DNA of 64,000 nt from Acidiferrobacteraceae bacterium (GTDB taxonomy: Bacteria > Pseudomonadota > Gammaproteobacteria > Arenicellales > UBA868): assembly GCA_002721105.1 (NCBI GenBank), contig PBJL01000008.1, positions 28,713 through 92,712 of the forward strand, written 5' to 3'. Both the position numbers and the translations under genes were made by a program. The notes beneath the pieces were generated by a model. That model saw only the letters and a list, made by a program, of their open reading frames with translations, ran no database searches and had not been told where the DNA came from. Shown here piece by piece: positions 1 to 8,525 of the stretch; positions within the stretch are counted from its first letter, which is position 1; each line of letters begins with the position of its first letter.

Positions 1-1
1 T

Positions 2-601
2 AGTTCAGAAGCCGAAAAATTGGCTATTCATGCTCTAAAGGAGGCTCAATTACCCGATGCAAAAAAAAGGTTAAAGAGTTATCCACACGAGCTTTCAGGT
101 GGTATGCGGCAACGAGTGATGATTGCGTTGGCAACCGCATTAGACCCAGCAGTTTTAATTGCTGATGAACCTACTACGGCTCTTGATGTGACTGTTCAAG
201 CACAAATATTGGAAAGTCTTCGGATCCGACAGAGACAACGGAAGATGGGAATGATGCTGATTACTCATGATTTAGCTGTGGTCGCTGCCGTGGCAGATAG
301 AGTGGCGGTTATGTACTCTGGCGAGATTGTTGAGGAGGCTACAGTTCAAGAGTTGTTTGATAACCCACGGCATCCCTATACTCAAGGCCTACTTTCTGCT
401 ATTCCAGATATTACTGCGCGTCGAGGATCTCTGCATGCAATTCCGGGGCGAGTGCCTCCGCCACAAGTTACCCCGCCAGGATGTGAATTTGCGCCGAGAT
501 GTGATTATTCGATAGATGAGTGCTGGAACTCGCGTCCAGAATTATTGACTTCGGGCAAAGGAAAATTACGATGTTTTAACCCACAGGAGTTTGCTAAATG
601 A
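2..601 (+). CDS. Peptide/opine-type ABC transporter ATPase (DppD/OppD-like), 5' truncated
   Basis: Cytoplasmic ATPase of an Opp/Dpp-type importer. The reading frame is open from the first bases of the window, so the N-terminus with Walker A lies upstream. Visible are the ABC signature (LSGGMRQR), Walker B and D-loop (LIADEPTTALD), the H-loop (LITHDL), and the C-terminal Opp/Dpp extension (HPYTQGLL) with four spaced cysteines (GCEF, RCDY, DECW, RCFN). An internal TTG at 20 is not needed as a start. The stop overlaps the next start by 4 bases (ATGA), so the two genes are translationally coupled. Family is secure; substrate cannot be told. The permeases are presumably upstream of the window. Confidence 0.93.
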   Translation, partial: SSEAEKLAIHALKEAQLPDAKKRLKSYPHELSGGMRQRVMIALATALDPAVLIADEPTTALDVTVQAQILESLRIRQRQRKMGMMLITHDLAVVAAVADRVAVMYSGEIVEEATVQELFDNPRHPYTQGLLSAIPDITARRGSLHAIPGRVPPPQVTPPGCEFAPRCDYSIDECWNSRPELLTSGKGKLRCFNPQEFAK

Positions 602-1287
602 AAGTTGCGCCGGTGAGTATTGAAGTTAATTTGGATGCGGGGTTAACAATGAGGGGCTACGAATGGCCTATCCGTGGTGCGCCTGTTGTTTTATTGCATG
701 ATTATGAGGAAGATTTGGATGTATGGAAAGACATAGATCAAGAACTAGCTAACAAGGGGTTCCGGGTAATAAATTTGGAACTGCGGGGCCATGGGTTTTC
801 GGATGGTGAGCCGAATAATGAATCTTTGTTTTCTGATGTTCAAAGTTTATTAAAGGAGTTAGGTACAGTGTGGGGTCCTTTGGGTTTATGTACTCATGGG
901 CATATTTCCGAAAAACTTTTTTCTATTCAGGGAGATTTCGCTCCGAAGGTACATGTTGCAGTGTCACCACTATTTGAAGAGCAAAGCGGTTGCGAGGATA
1001 CTTCTCGTCAGTTTGATACTTCCTATCTTGTAATTTCAGGGACCAGTGATGAAAAAGGTACCGAACAAGCTCGACAAATCTTTGATCGTTTAGGCCCCAA
1101 AAAACTTTGGGCGTCAGTTGCATCTGTACAACAGGGCCCAAAGTTACTTAGAGAACATCAGCATTTAATTGGCGATATGACACTTTTCCTCCAACGGTAT
1201 CTGGTTCCCCTACACCAAACATGGCAAGAGAAAGCTATTGATCAAGCGATTTTAGACGCGAAGGCTCAGGATTCAGAAATAAAATAG
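598..1287 (+). CDS. Alpha/beta hydrolase-fold protein with an altered nucleophile elbow
   Basis: 229 aa, coupled to the preceding ABC ATPase by an ATGA overlap. The N-terminal half fits the alpha/beta hydrolase fold: strand plus oxyanion region (VVLLHDYEED), then GFRVINLELRGHGFSDG, as in epoxide hydrolase or lipase relatives. A possible acid (SGTSDEKG) and histidine (REHQHL) follow in the right order. The place where G-x-S-x-G is expected reads GLCTHGHIS, so no serine sits at the elbow. It may be a non-catalytic homologue, or use another residue. No signal peptide, so probably cytosolic. Its tail overlaps the convergent amidohydrolase by 15 bases. Role inferred only: processing of the imported substrate. 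Confidence 0.7.
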   Translation: MKVAPVSIEVNLDAGLTMRGYEWPIRGAPVVLLHDYEEDLDVWKDIDQELANKGFRVINLELRGHGFSDGEPNNESLFSDVQSLLKELGTVWGPLGLCTHGHISEKLFSIQGDFAPKVHVAVSPLFEEQSGCEDTSRQFDTSYLVISGTSDEKGTEQARQIFDRLGPKKLWASVASVQQGPKLLREHQHLIGDMTLFLQRYLVPLHQTWQEKAIDQAILDAKAQDSEIK

Positions 1288-2142
1288 TGATTCAGCTGTA
1301 CCGCCTCTAATTTTTTTTCGTTCGATTTCATCGAGATGTGGCAACAGGAAATCCACTAAATCAAGTTGTTGTTGGTAGCCTGGATATTCAACAATCCATG
1401 GGAAGTCAGAAGCCCACATTATTCGGTCAGCCTCGAAATTTTTGTATAGATGTTTCGCGACCGGCAGCATGTCCATATAGGGGTATTTGTCATGACTGAA
1501 AGCATATTGGCCCGAAAAATGCACGTAAGTGTTTTTTCGATCTGCTAATTGGCCTAGCAGGCCTAAGGTATGCGGCGGTATTTCTGTAGTAAAGTGCGGG
1601 CGGCCATATTCATCGACAGCGAGATTTGATAGAGAAACCATGAATCCCATATGGTTAAAGACTATAACCAAATCGGGCAAGATATCCAGTATATTTTGGA
1701 GCAATGCTACTTGGGTCGATTCCCCATAAAACCAAACTCGTAGATCCCGTTCCGCCATTGCTTTTAATAAAGGAAACATGGAGTATTGATGTGGATCATC
1801 TGGTGTCTGTTCATTCGAATCAACTAATCCAATCCGGATTCCCTGTATATTGGCATTCTTAATTCGGTGATCTAGATTCCTCGCTTGATCAGACGCGTTG
1901 TGATCGTAGACACCAATTCCTGCAAACTGACCTGGATAGCGTTTGATGATTTCTGCTAAATATTCATCCTGAGGCCCGAGGGGTACTACTACAGCTTTAT
2001 CCACACCGGCACTCTCCATTTTTTCTAGCAGCATCTCGGCCGTCACTTCAAGTTCTGGATCTGCTAAACCAGGATATACGGTTCGAGGATATTGATCAGA
2101 TACAGCTTTGAATAGATGTAGGTGACTGTCAATTACAGGCAT
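1273..2142 (-). CDS. Amidohydrolase family 2 (TIM-barrel metal-dependent hydrolase/decarboxylase)
   Basis: 289 aa. Begins with the Amidohydro_2 metal motif DSHLHL (His7, His9), followed by FNHMG (His164) and WASDFPW (Asp246), which in this family complete the metal site. Members hydrolyse lactones or C-N bonds, or decarboxylate aromatic acids (ACMSD/LigW type); the sequence does not decide between them. Cytosolic, no signal peptide. It lies 87 bases downstream of the minus-strand Opp/Dpp ATPase and may share its transcript. Its 3' end overlaps the convergent alpha/beta hydrolase gene. Confidence 0.88.
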   Translation of the reverse strand: MPVIDSHLHLFKAVSDQYPRTVYPGLADPELEVTAEMLLEKMESAGVDKAVVVPLGPQDEYLAEIIKRYPGQFAGIGVYDHNASDQARNLDHRIKNANIQGIRIGLVDSNEQTPDDPHQYSMFPLLKAMAERDLRVWFYGESTQVALLQNILDILPDLVIVFNHMGFMVSLSNLAVDEYGRPHFTTEIPPHTLGLLGQLADRKNTYVHFSGQYAFSHDKYPYMDMLPVAKHLYKNFEADRIMWASDFPWIVEYPGYQQQLDLVDFLLPHLDEIERKKIRGGTAESLFYF

Positions 2143-2229
2143 ACTTGTTCTCCAATATTTATTCTCAACGAAAAATTTAACAAATTTATTATCTTGATCT
2201 GCCAGTCAATTCGAAAAATAGATATGGTA

Positions 2230-3276
2230 TTAAATTACTGAGCGAATTTCTGGAAAATGACAGGCAACTCGGTGTTCGTTGTTGATCTTTAATAATGGTG
2301 GTTCAATCTCGAGACACTTTTTTTCGTTCTTTCCTATTGGACATCGGGATTGAAAACGACATCCGATTGGGGGATTAATTGGGCTTGGTACGTCTCCTTC
2401 TAGAAGTATTCGTGTTCGATTTCTTTGCCTTTTGGGATCTGGAATAGGTGCTGCGGAGACGAGCGCTTGAGTATAGGGATGCATTGGTTCCGCAAACAAA
2501 GTTTCGACTGGACTGTGTTCAACGATTTTGCCAAGATACATCACGGCTACCTCATCGCAAATTTGCCGAACAACCGCTAAATCATGCGTTATAAACAAAT
2601 AGGTTAATCCTAGATCACTTTGTAATTTCAAGAGTAAATTAAGCACTTGCGCCTGAATAGATACGTCTAGCGCGGAAACTGGCTCGTCACAAACGATGAA
2701 ACTAGGATTCAATGCAAGAGCTCGCGCTACCCCTATACGTTGTCGCTGCCCTCCAGAAAATTCATGAGGAAACCGTTTCGCATGAATAGTTTCTAATCCA
2801 ACAAGGCCAAGCAACTCAAAGACTCTTGATTGCCGCTCGTTGCGATCCATGTTGGAATTTACAATGAGTATTTCCTCAATAGACTTACCAACTGTCATCC
2901 TAGGATTTAGTGAGGCGAAGGGATCCTGAAACACAATTTGCATGTCTTGTCGAAGACGCCTTAGTGCTTCTGGGGATTCAGTCAAAATATCACTTACCTG
3001 ACTTGAATCTGCATCGGTTCGAAAAAACACGGAGCCTGATGTTGGATCTATTAGGCGCAGAATACATCTGGCGGTAGTAGATTTTCCACACCCAGATTCA
3101 CCAACGAGCCCCATTGTGGTTCCACGACGGATATCAAAGGAAATGTCTGCAATAGCAGAGACAACCCCTTCTTTCCTATTTGAATACCAACTGCCACCTA
3201 TGGAAAAATTTTTAACGAGATGCCGCACAGAAAGCGCAATATCGTCATCAAGCATTATAGATGTCTTATTTTTCAT
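2230..3276 (-). CDS. Peptide-type ABC transporter ATPase (DppF/OppF-like)
   Basis: 348 aa, full length for the F-type ATPase. Walker A GESGCGKST at residues 59-67, Q-loop in IVFQDPF, signature FSGGQRQR, Walker B IVCDEPVSALD, H-loop ITHDL, then the C-terminal Opp/Dpp domain (HPYTQALVSA) with spaced cysteines (GCRF, SRCP, KKCL, ACHF). No permease or D-type ATPase sits in this minus-strand unit, so it may partner with the truncated D-type ATPase at the window start. Neither the ATG at 3276 nor the internal ATG at residue 8 has a convincing ribosome binding site. A perfect 6-bp inverted repeat (3286-3301) lies just upstream of the start. Confidence 0.93.
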   Translation of the reverse strand: MKNKTSIMLDDDIALSVRHLVKNFSIGGSWYSNRKEGVVSAIADISFDIRRGTTMGLVGESGCGKSTTARCILRLIDPTSGSVFFRTDADSSQVSDILTESPEALRRLRQDMQIVFQDPFASLNPRMTVGKSIEEILIVNSNMDRNERQSRVFELLGLVGLETIHAKRFPHEFSGGQRQRIGVARALALNPSFIVCDEPVSALDVSIQAQVLNLLLKLQSDLGLTYLFITHDLAVVRQICDEVAVMYLGKIVEHSPVETLFAEPMHPYTQALVSAAPIPDPKRQRNRTRILLEGDVPSPINPPIGCRFQSRCPIGKNEKKCLEIEPPLLKINNEHRVACHFPEIRSVI

Positions 3277-3359
3277 AAATCATTCGTCTAGTTGGCTAGA
3301 CCTTTAATTTCTGTAATCAGAATTTGAAAAATGACAAGATATACGTGTTGAGCACATCA

Positions 3360-3755
3360 TTATGCAGCGCTCTGACTAAAGACATGTTCACGAGTTATGG
3401 TCTCTCTTTTATAACGTGCTTCTACTTCAATAGCATAACTTTCTCGGCTATCCAAATCATGTTCTTTCCATGATCCGTCATAGGTCTCTTTGGGATCAAG
3501 GTGGATTAGTTTCATAACCTGAGTCATTTTCCGGCGTCTTCGTTTTACAATTATTGAAGCTCTTTCAATGCCCGAATTCAGTACAGTATATTTGATAGCG
3601 GTATCGGTAGAATCGGTTTCGGAAATTCTCGAGCAGTTCAAAAGCTCAATACTTAACTGTAAGACATCAGACTTATTTCTAGAAGAGCTAAAACGTAGTC
3701 GGCCAGTAAGGAAGCCCCGTCTTGATGGGTTATTTAGATCATTTTCCTGTTTCAT
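3360..3755 (-). CDS. Conserved-looking hypothetical protein, possible beta-sandwich
   Basis: 131 aa from the ATG at 3755, which has GGAA about 10 bases upstream; a TTG five codons earlier is the alternative. Not recognised. The N-terminus reads NPSRRGFLTGR, like a twin-arginine motif, but no hydrophobic stretch follows, so Tat export is unlikely. The rest alternates polar and hydrophobic residues (TAIKYTVLNSG, SYAIEVEARY) with a very basic RRRRK, compatible with a small beta-sandwich. It sits between the SDR gene (about 55 bases upstream) and the ABC ATPase on the same strand, so probably in the same transcript. Confidence 0.55.
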   Translation of the reverse strand: MKQENDLNNPSRRGFLTGRLRFSSSRNKSDVLQLSIELLNCSRISETDSTDTAIKYTVLNSGIERASIIVKRRRRKMTQVMKLIHLDPKETYDGSWKEHDLDSRESYAIEVEARYKRETITREHVFSQSAA

Positions 3756-3810
3756 TTGTCGTATTTCCAATCAGCTTGTTTGGAAGCGATGGATCTTGGA
3801 AGTGTAAGTG

Positions 3811-4617
3811 CTAGGAATACTCATGATCGCTATCCTCTGGATAGGGGATTTCGTATACATCCGCTGTGTGACCGCCATCAACAACCAAATCATGTCCAGT
3901 GACAAAACGAGCAGCATCAGACGCAAGATATAGAAATGCATCGGCGATATCATCGGTTGAAACGAGACGATTTAGGGGAACTTCCGGGAAACCATGTTTT
4001 CTCCATTTCTCCATGAGCTCTTCACCTACAAGGTCGGTACTTTGTTGGGTGTCACCAGGTCCAGGGCTCACCGAATTTACTCTTACCCCTGATCTAGCCA
4101 ACTCGACCGCCATTGATTTCATCAAAGAAACCTCGCCCGCTTTCGTCACGCAGTAAGGTGTAAAACCAAGGGAATGTCCCTGCGCATCAATAGAAGCAGT
4201 AAAAAGAATTACTCCGGAGCGTTCCTTTACCATGGATCGTGCCGCATCTCGACTCAAAATAAAATAGGCGGTTAGATTGACATCAAGTTGTCGCTTCCAA
4301 GAATCGAGTTCGATATTGACAAACCGTTTCTCTTCTACATCTGCTGCGTTGCAAATCAGAACATCCAACGGACCTTGCTGAAGAGCTGTAGCCATTGACT
4401 CACTACATTTTTCCGAATCGGCTAAATCGAAACACATAGGAATTGGGTTTGATCCCCGTTTTCGGACTTCTTCGGTCACCATATTGAGACGTTCCTGAAA
4501 TATTTCAACTAGGTATATATCCGATGCTCCCTCTTCTGCAAATTTCTCTGCCGTCCGACGCCCAAAACCACTGCCAGCGCCCGTCACAAATATTCGTTTT
4601 CCCTTAAATCTCTCCAT
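3811..4617 (-). CDS. Short-chain dehydrogenase/reductase (SDR)
   Basis: 268 aa. NAD(P)-binding Rossmann motif TGAGSGFG near the N-terminus, ICNAAD in place of the usual NNAG, and catalytic YCVTK. C-terminal FVTGHDLVVDGG is typical of classical SDRs. An ATG at 4629 is also in frame, but the one at 4617 is preferred because GGAGG lies 5 bases before it, inside the longer reading frame. First gene of the minus-strand block SDR, unknown, DppF-like, amidohydrolase. The substrate is probably a hydroxy or keto intermediate; not identifiable from sequence. Confidence 0.9.
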   Translation of the reverse strand: MERFKGKRIFVTGAGSGFGRRTAEKFAEEGASDIYLVEIFQERLNMVTEEVRKRGSNPIPMCFDLADSEKCSESMATALQQGPLDVLICNAADVEEKRFVNIELDSWKRQLDVNLTAYFILSRDAARSMVKERSGVILFTASIDAQGHSLGFTPYCVTKAGEVSLMKSMAVELARSGVRVNSVSPGPGDTQQSTDLVGEELMEKWRKHGFPEVPLNRLVSTDDIADAFLYLASDAARFVTGHDLVVDGGHTADVYEIPYPEDSDHEYS

Positions 4618-4795
4618 TCCAGCCTCCATTACCCGAAATTACAATGCGATTTAGTTGTGATGCCAAGCGTAACATATCGGCGAAAGGAGCGTCTTTCAAA
4701 GTTGACATAGCAACTGGTCTCGTTAAGATTGCAGTATTGTGAGTCGGAATAGTAGTTTGGTTGACCAACGAATATCAATAATGAGGAAGATAAAT

Positions 4796-5359
4796 ATGGA
4801 TAAGAAGTATGATGATGCGTCTCATAGCCTGAAAGCTGGCGCAATGGAGTCAGAAAATATAGAAGCTTTTTTGACAAAAGGGATGACGTTAAGACTTGCG
4901 TGCTTAAAACCAAACGGTGATCCTTTTATTATACCGTGTTGGCATCAATGGGAAAAGAAAGAAGGTTGTAATGTTGGCAAAGACTGCTGGGGTACTTTTT
5001 GGGTCATACCACGGTCGCGATCGAAGTGGGCTGAGTATTTAAAAGCAGATCCCAGAGTTTCGGCTGTTATTGATGATGTCAATACCATGGAAAAATTTCA
5101 TTTTGATGGCGTTGCCGAGTTAGTTGAGGAGAGTATAGTCGGCGGGAAGTGGGTTGGTATTGCAGAGCAAATGTCAATTCGTTATTTAGGACCCGACGGA
5201 CCTAAGTATCTCGGCCCTACACTTGATCAACCACGTTGGTTGTTTCGATTGACCCCTACGAAAGTGAGGACATGGCAAGGTGTAGGTTGGGCCAAAAGTT
5301 ACTGGGTAAATAGTACCGGAGGCGCTACATGGGAAGAGGCTCATAAAGGCATAAGTTAG
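4796..5359 (+). CDS. Pyridoxamine 5'-phosphate oxidase-like FMN-binding split-barrel protein
   Basis: 187 aa. The order of elements (MTLRLACLKPNGDPFIIPCWH, then FWVIPRSRSKWAEYLKADPRVSAVID, then FDGVAELVE) is the split-barrel pattern of the PNPOx-related superfamily, which binds FMN, F420 or heme. ATG 4796 is chosen because GAGGAAG lies just upstream; the frame stays open to 4739 but the extra residues match nothing. Reaction unknown; it is not PdxH itself. It lies divergent from the SDR block and 27 bases ahead of the Ntn hydrolase, with which it likely forms an operon. Confidence 0.78.
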   Translation: MDKKYDDASHSLKAGAMESENIEAFLTKGMTLRLACLKPNGDPFIIPCWHQWEKKEGCNVGKDCWGTFWVIPRSRSKWAEYLKADPRVSAVIDDVNTMEKFHFDGVAELVEESIVGGKWVGIAEQMSIRYLGPDGPKYLGPTLDQPRWLFRLTPTKVRTWQGVGWAKSYWVNSTGGATWEEAHKGIS

Positions 5360-5386
5360 TTTTAGCCTCAGCGTTTTAGTAAGCAA

Positions 5387-6175
5387 ATGTGCACCATTGG
5401 AGCAGTGAGGTTAGGCGCGGAGTACTTATTATTTAAGAATAAAGATTTTGGCCGTGACAGCTTTAATGATGAGATTGTGATATCTAAAAGCGTGATGGGT
5501 GTAAAGGGGGTTTCAACTTGGGCTAGCCCTGATTCCTCCGCAGACCAGTTTTCTGGTTTTTCTATAGGGGCAAATGAACATGGGTTGTTTTGTTGTGATG
5601 CTAATGTTCGTGAAGAGCCTTTAGATGGTCAAAATTATGATCGACTAACTGAGATTGCTTTAACGGAGGCGCATTCGGTTGAAACTGCCATCTTGGCTCT
5701 CCAAGATGCAGTTTCTTCGAGGGCCTACTGGTGTTCTAATCTTGTCATGATCGACCAAGAAACACTAGCGGTCGTTGAAGTCCATGGACACAAAATAGCG
5801 GTTGAGCGGCAATCCAAAAAAATTACTCGAACGAACCATCACCTTCTTTTTGATGGTAGCGAAACAGATGGTGATACTATTACGAGTAAATCTCGACTGT
5901 CGTATTCTCAAAAAAGAATAGATCGCATGATGAGCATAGACGATATTTATTCGTTGCAAACAAGTCATGATAATTTTACAACAGGTATTTGTAATCATGC
6001 TGTACACCAGACTGTTTATTCCTATATTTTATATTTCAAAGATGATGAAATAAAGCTGTATGTCAAGAAAGGTCGTCCATGTGAAACAGATCAGTACGAG
6101 GAGCTAGTATTACCGTTTGGCGCGATGTGGACAGAAGAAAAGGAGCGTGAGTTTAGAGTTCGCTATCCGCTTTAA
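5387..6175 (+). CDS. Ntn-hydrolase of the acyl-CoA:6-APA acyltransferase / C45-like family
   Basis: 262 aa. The protein starts Met-Cys-Thr, placing Cys2 to become the N-terminal nucleophile after Met removal, and continues LLFKNKDFGRDSF, the strand pattern of choloylglycine-hydrolase and isopenicillin acyltransferase relatives. Later GFSIGANEHGLFCCDAN, NLVMIDQETLAVVEV and RTNHH match the remaining core strands. Expected to cleave a linear amide bond in the cytosol; no signal peptide. Substrate unknown. It follows the FMN-binding protein by 27 bases. Family assignment rests on the MC start and the strand pattern. Confidence 0.75.
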   Translation: MCTIGAVRLGAEYLLFKNKDFGRDSFNDEIVISKSVMGVKGVSTWASPDSSADQFSGFSIGANEHGLFCCDANVREEPLDGQNYDRLTEIALTEAHSVETAILALQDAVSSRAYWCSNLVMIDQETLAVVEVHGHKIAVERQSKKITRTNHHLLFDGSETDGDTITSKSRLSYSQKRIDRMMSIDDIYSLQTSHDNFTTGICNHAVHQTVYSYILYFKDDEIKLYVKKGRPCETDQYEELVLPFGAMWTEEKEREFRVRYPL

Positions 6176-6251
6176 AATTTGGCAAGGCTTTGGAAATCAA
6201 CATAATTTGGACTACTAAGGATCCAAATATAGATGGAAGTGTAAAGCTAGC

Positions 6252-6278
6252 TTGACATGCTTTCGGGTTGACTATAAT
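6252..6278 (+). promoter_or_regulatory. Putative sigma70 promoter of the Tat-exported binding protein
   Basis: Perfect -35 (TTGACA, 6252-6257) and -10 (TATAAT, 6273-6278) hexamers separated by 15 bases, shorter than the usual 17. They lie about 80 bases ahead of the binding-protein gene, which has its own strong ribosome binding site. The short spacer is the main doubt. Confidence 0.5.
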
Positions 6279-6357
6279 GTTGTCACTAAGCTCGGAGCCC
6301 TTTCGGTGATTAGCGGAGGCGGCCTCTGGGAAAAAACAATGTACATTGGAGGATAAT

Positions 6358-8049
6358 ATGAGTGAGAAGGAAATGAGGAAAGAGTTGGATCACCTCGTTA
6401 GTGACTATCATCAGGGTAAGCTGAACCGACGCCAGTTCATGAAGCGGGCTGCTGCCGTTGGGGTTACGGCGAGCGCCGCTGGTTCGCTGTTGATTTCTGG
6501 TTCATCAGCAGTACAGGCAGCTGGACATGCGAAAAAAGGTGGGACTCTACGTGAGGGTTATGATCTAGATTTTTCAAAGCACGATCCCATCACAACTAAT
6601 TGGTATGATCCAGCATTCTTTGCAATTTACGAAGCAATTTTGACTAATGATCCAGATGGAGGAGATGCGCCTCAACTCGCAACTGGATTCTCGGTATCGG
6701 ATGATGGAATGCAATATCGTTTCGATATTGATCCAAACAGAACATTTCATTCTGGTAAACCAGCTAATGCAGCCGCAGTAGCCGACTATCTTGCGACATT
6801 TAAGTCCTTGGCCTTCATTGCTACACTAGCTGCAGCGGTTGATAACTATACCTCTGAAGGTGATCAGCTAGTTATCAATATGAAAAACCCGTGGGTTGGT
6901 ACTTTAGGTCCTCATAAGACTGGTTATTTTCGAATCAGCTGTACCGATACTTGGAGAGAAGCTGGTGGTGATACTGCCAACTCGACTTTTGGAACTGAAA
7001 TTGCCGACGGAACTGGCCCGTTCACGCATGAAGAATGGGTGCCTGGCAGCCATGTTTTGGTGAAGCGTTGGGAAGACTACCCTGGATCTAACACTCCGTG
7101 GTTTGAGAATCGAGGTAAGGCACATCTTGATGCAGTGCGATGGACTTTTATTCCGGAGGCGAGTCAAAGAGCAGTTCAGTTGGAGAACGGCGATATCGAT
7201 ACGTTAAAAGGTCCTGCGCCGCAGGATGTTAGTCGACTTGAGAGTAACCCAGATATAACTGTTTATAGGTTCCCAGAGTGGTCTGGATATATTCTTACTT
7301 TGAATCAGGATCATAGTGAGCTGTTCGGGGATGTTCGAGTTCGTAAGGCGATTGCACATCTAATTGATCGAGAGGCTATCAGAGATTTTGTCTTCTTTGG
7401 TGATGCTGTTGCGACACCCGGGCCTTTACCTTCAACCGATCGCACCTATGATCCGATTGTAGAAGATTTGATTAGCTACAATGTGGATGGCGCTGCTGCT
7501 TTAATGACCGAAGCTGGTTGGTCGCTGAATGGTGATGGGATTTGGGAAAAAGATGGAACGGTTATGTCATTCGAGTTTGTAGCACAAGCTGAATCAATTA
7601 ACGAAGCTGTGGCGACTGCAGTATCAGCCATGTTGCGTGAAGGTGGGTTCGAAGCACAGGTCAATATGGCTGACCGGGCTGTTACCTTTGAAAAACAGTC
7701 AGCTCAGGGTCGTGACGCAGCACCCATGACCTTGTTCTTCTGGTTATGGCCAATTCCAATAGATGTCCTCAATTTGTTTGTCAATAGCGTTACAATACCG
7801 TTTCCAAATATGTCACGAGCTGCTGTGCCCGCTATCGATGCTGCCATGACTGCATGGCAAACTGCAGGTACAAATGAGGAGGGGCAAGCTGCGGCTACCG
7901 CTTTTCAAAAAGCTTATTGCGAGGAAGTGCCTTATGTGAGCTTGGTAACGAAGAATGCTGTTTTTGCTAAAAGAAACAATGTACACGGTTGGCAGCCTAC
8001 TCTTTGGAACCTCTATCCATACTACAATGATGTCTGGATCGATAGCTGA
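6358..8049 (+). CDS. Tat-exported peptide/opine-type ABC solute-binding protein (SBP_bac_5)
   Basis: 563 aa periplasmic binding protein of the DppA/OppA type. Tat signal with NRRQFMKR (twin Arg at 24-25), hydrophobic AAAVGVTASAAGS and likely cleavage after AVQA (about residue 54). The mature part has family landmarks: KKGGTLREGYD, LATGFSVSDDGMQYRFDI, FHSGKP, VRKAIAHLIDREAI. Start ATG 6358 chosen because GGAGG lies 5 bases upstream (6348-6352); a TTG at 6346 would bury that site. It stands alone with its own promoter and terminator; no permease is adjacent. Possibly serves the split Opp/Dpp ATPases at 2-601 and 2230-3276. Confidence 0.93.
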   Translation: MSEKEMRKELDHLVSDYHQGKLNRRQFMKRAAAVGVTASAAGSLLISGSSAVQAAGHAKKGGTLREGYDLDFSKHDPITTNWYDPAFFAIYEAILTNDPDGGDAPQLATGFSVSDDGMQYRFDIDPNRTFHSGKPANAAAVADYLATFKSLAFIATLAAAVDNYTSEGDQLVINMKNPWVGTLGPHKTGYFRISCTDTWREAGGDTANSTFGTEIADGTGPFTHEEWVPGSHVLVKRWEDYPGSNTPWFENRGKAHLDAVRWTFIPEASQRAVQLENGDIDTLKGPAPQDVSRLESNPDITVYRFPEWSGYILTLNQDHSELFGDVRVRKAIAHLIDREAIRDFVFFGDAVATPGPLPSTDRTYDPIVEDLISYNVDGAAALMTEAGWSLNGDGIWEKDGTVMSFEFVAQAESINEAVATAVSAMLREGGFEAQVNMADRAVTFEKQSAQGRDAAPMTLFFWLWPIPIDVLNLFVNSVTIPFPNMSRAAVPAIDAAMTAWQTAGTNEEGQAAATAFQKAYCEEVPYVSLVTKNAVFAKRNNVHGWQPTLWNLYPYYNDVWIDS

Positions 8050-8115
8050 ACGACCTAGAATTCTTTTGTCGTATTGATGTTTCAGAGGCTTGAAAAAGGT
8101 TGGCGCAATAATGAG

Positions 8116-8152
8116 ACCGGGGTCTATTCAGAAAGGCCCTGGTTTTTCTTTT
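8116..8152 (+). terminator. Rho-independent terminator after the binding-protein gene
   Basis: 9-bp stem 8116-8124 with 8135-8143 (two G-U pairs), 10-base loop, then a T-rich tract (8144-8152). It lies 66 bases after the stop codon. Confidence 0.75.
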
Positions 8153-8525
8153 CCAATACACATAGGCGGGTTCGGTAGTATTCCCCTGTATCGTTTTTTT
8201 AGACACATAGTTGTGACTAAAGTTCTTGGTGTGACGTTTTTCAAAGTCTTCGTTTTTTATTAATTGATCGAACTAAATTTAAAATCTACCGCTAGAATTT
8301 CTCATAGAGAACTTAGAAGTAAAGCAATTGGAGCTATGATCTGAAGAGTATATGAAATTGGGTCTGGTTAATTTATTCTCAGTAAACGATAGTTGTGTGC
8401 CTGATTAATAAGGTGGTATCTTCTTTGTGAGGTTTTTTAGTTAATTCCAAAAAATGAGTTGTCTAATCTCTAGAATGGTATAAAACAATAAAATAGCGCT
8501 TCTTGCCAATTGCTGAATATAGAAA
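8153..8525. other. AT-rich intergenic region, no gene seen
   Basis: Between the terminator and the phosphatase gene. AT-rich and full of stops in all frames, with no tRNA-like or repeated structure noticed. Presumably carries the promoter of the phosphatase gene; a TATAAA-like element occurs near 8480 but no matching -35 at good spacing. Confidence 0.5.

Noticed and set aside
3286..3301. Perfect 6-bp inverted repeat GTCTAG/CTAGAC as operator
   Set aside because: A single short palindrome close to a start codon is expected by chance; no second copy was noticed.
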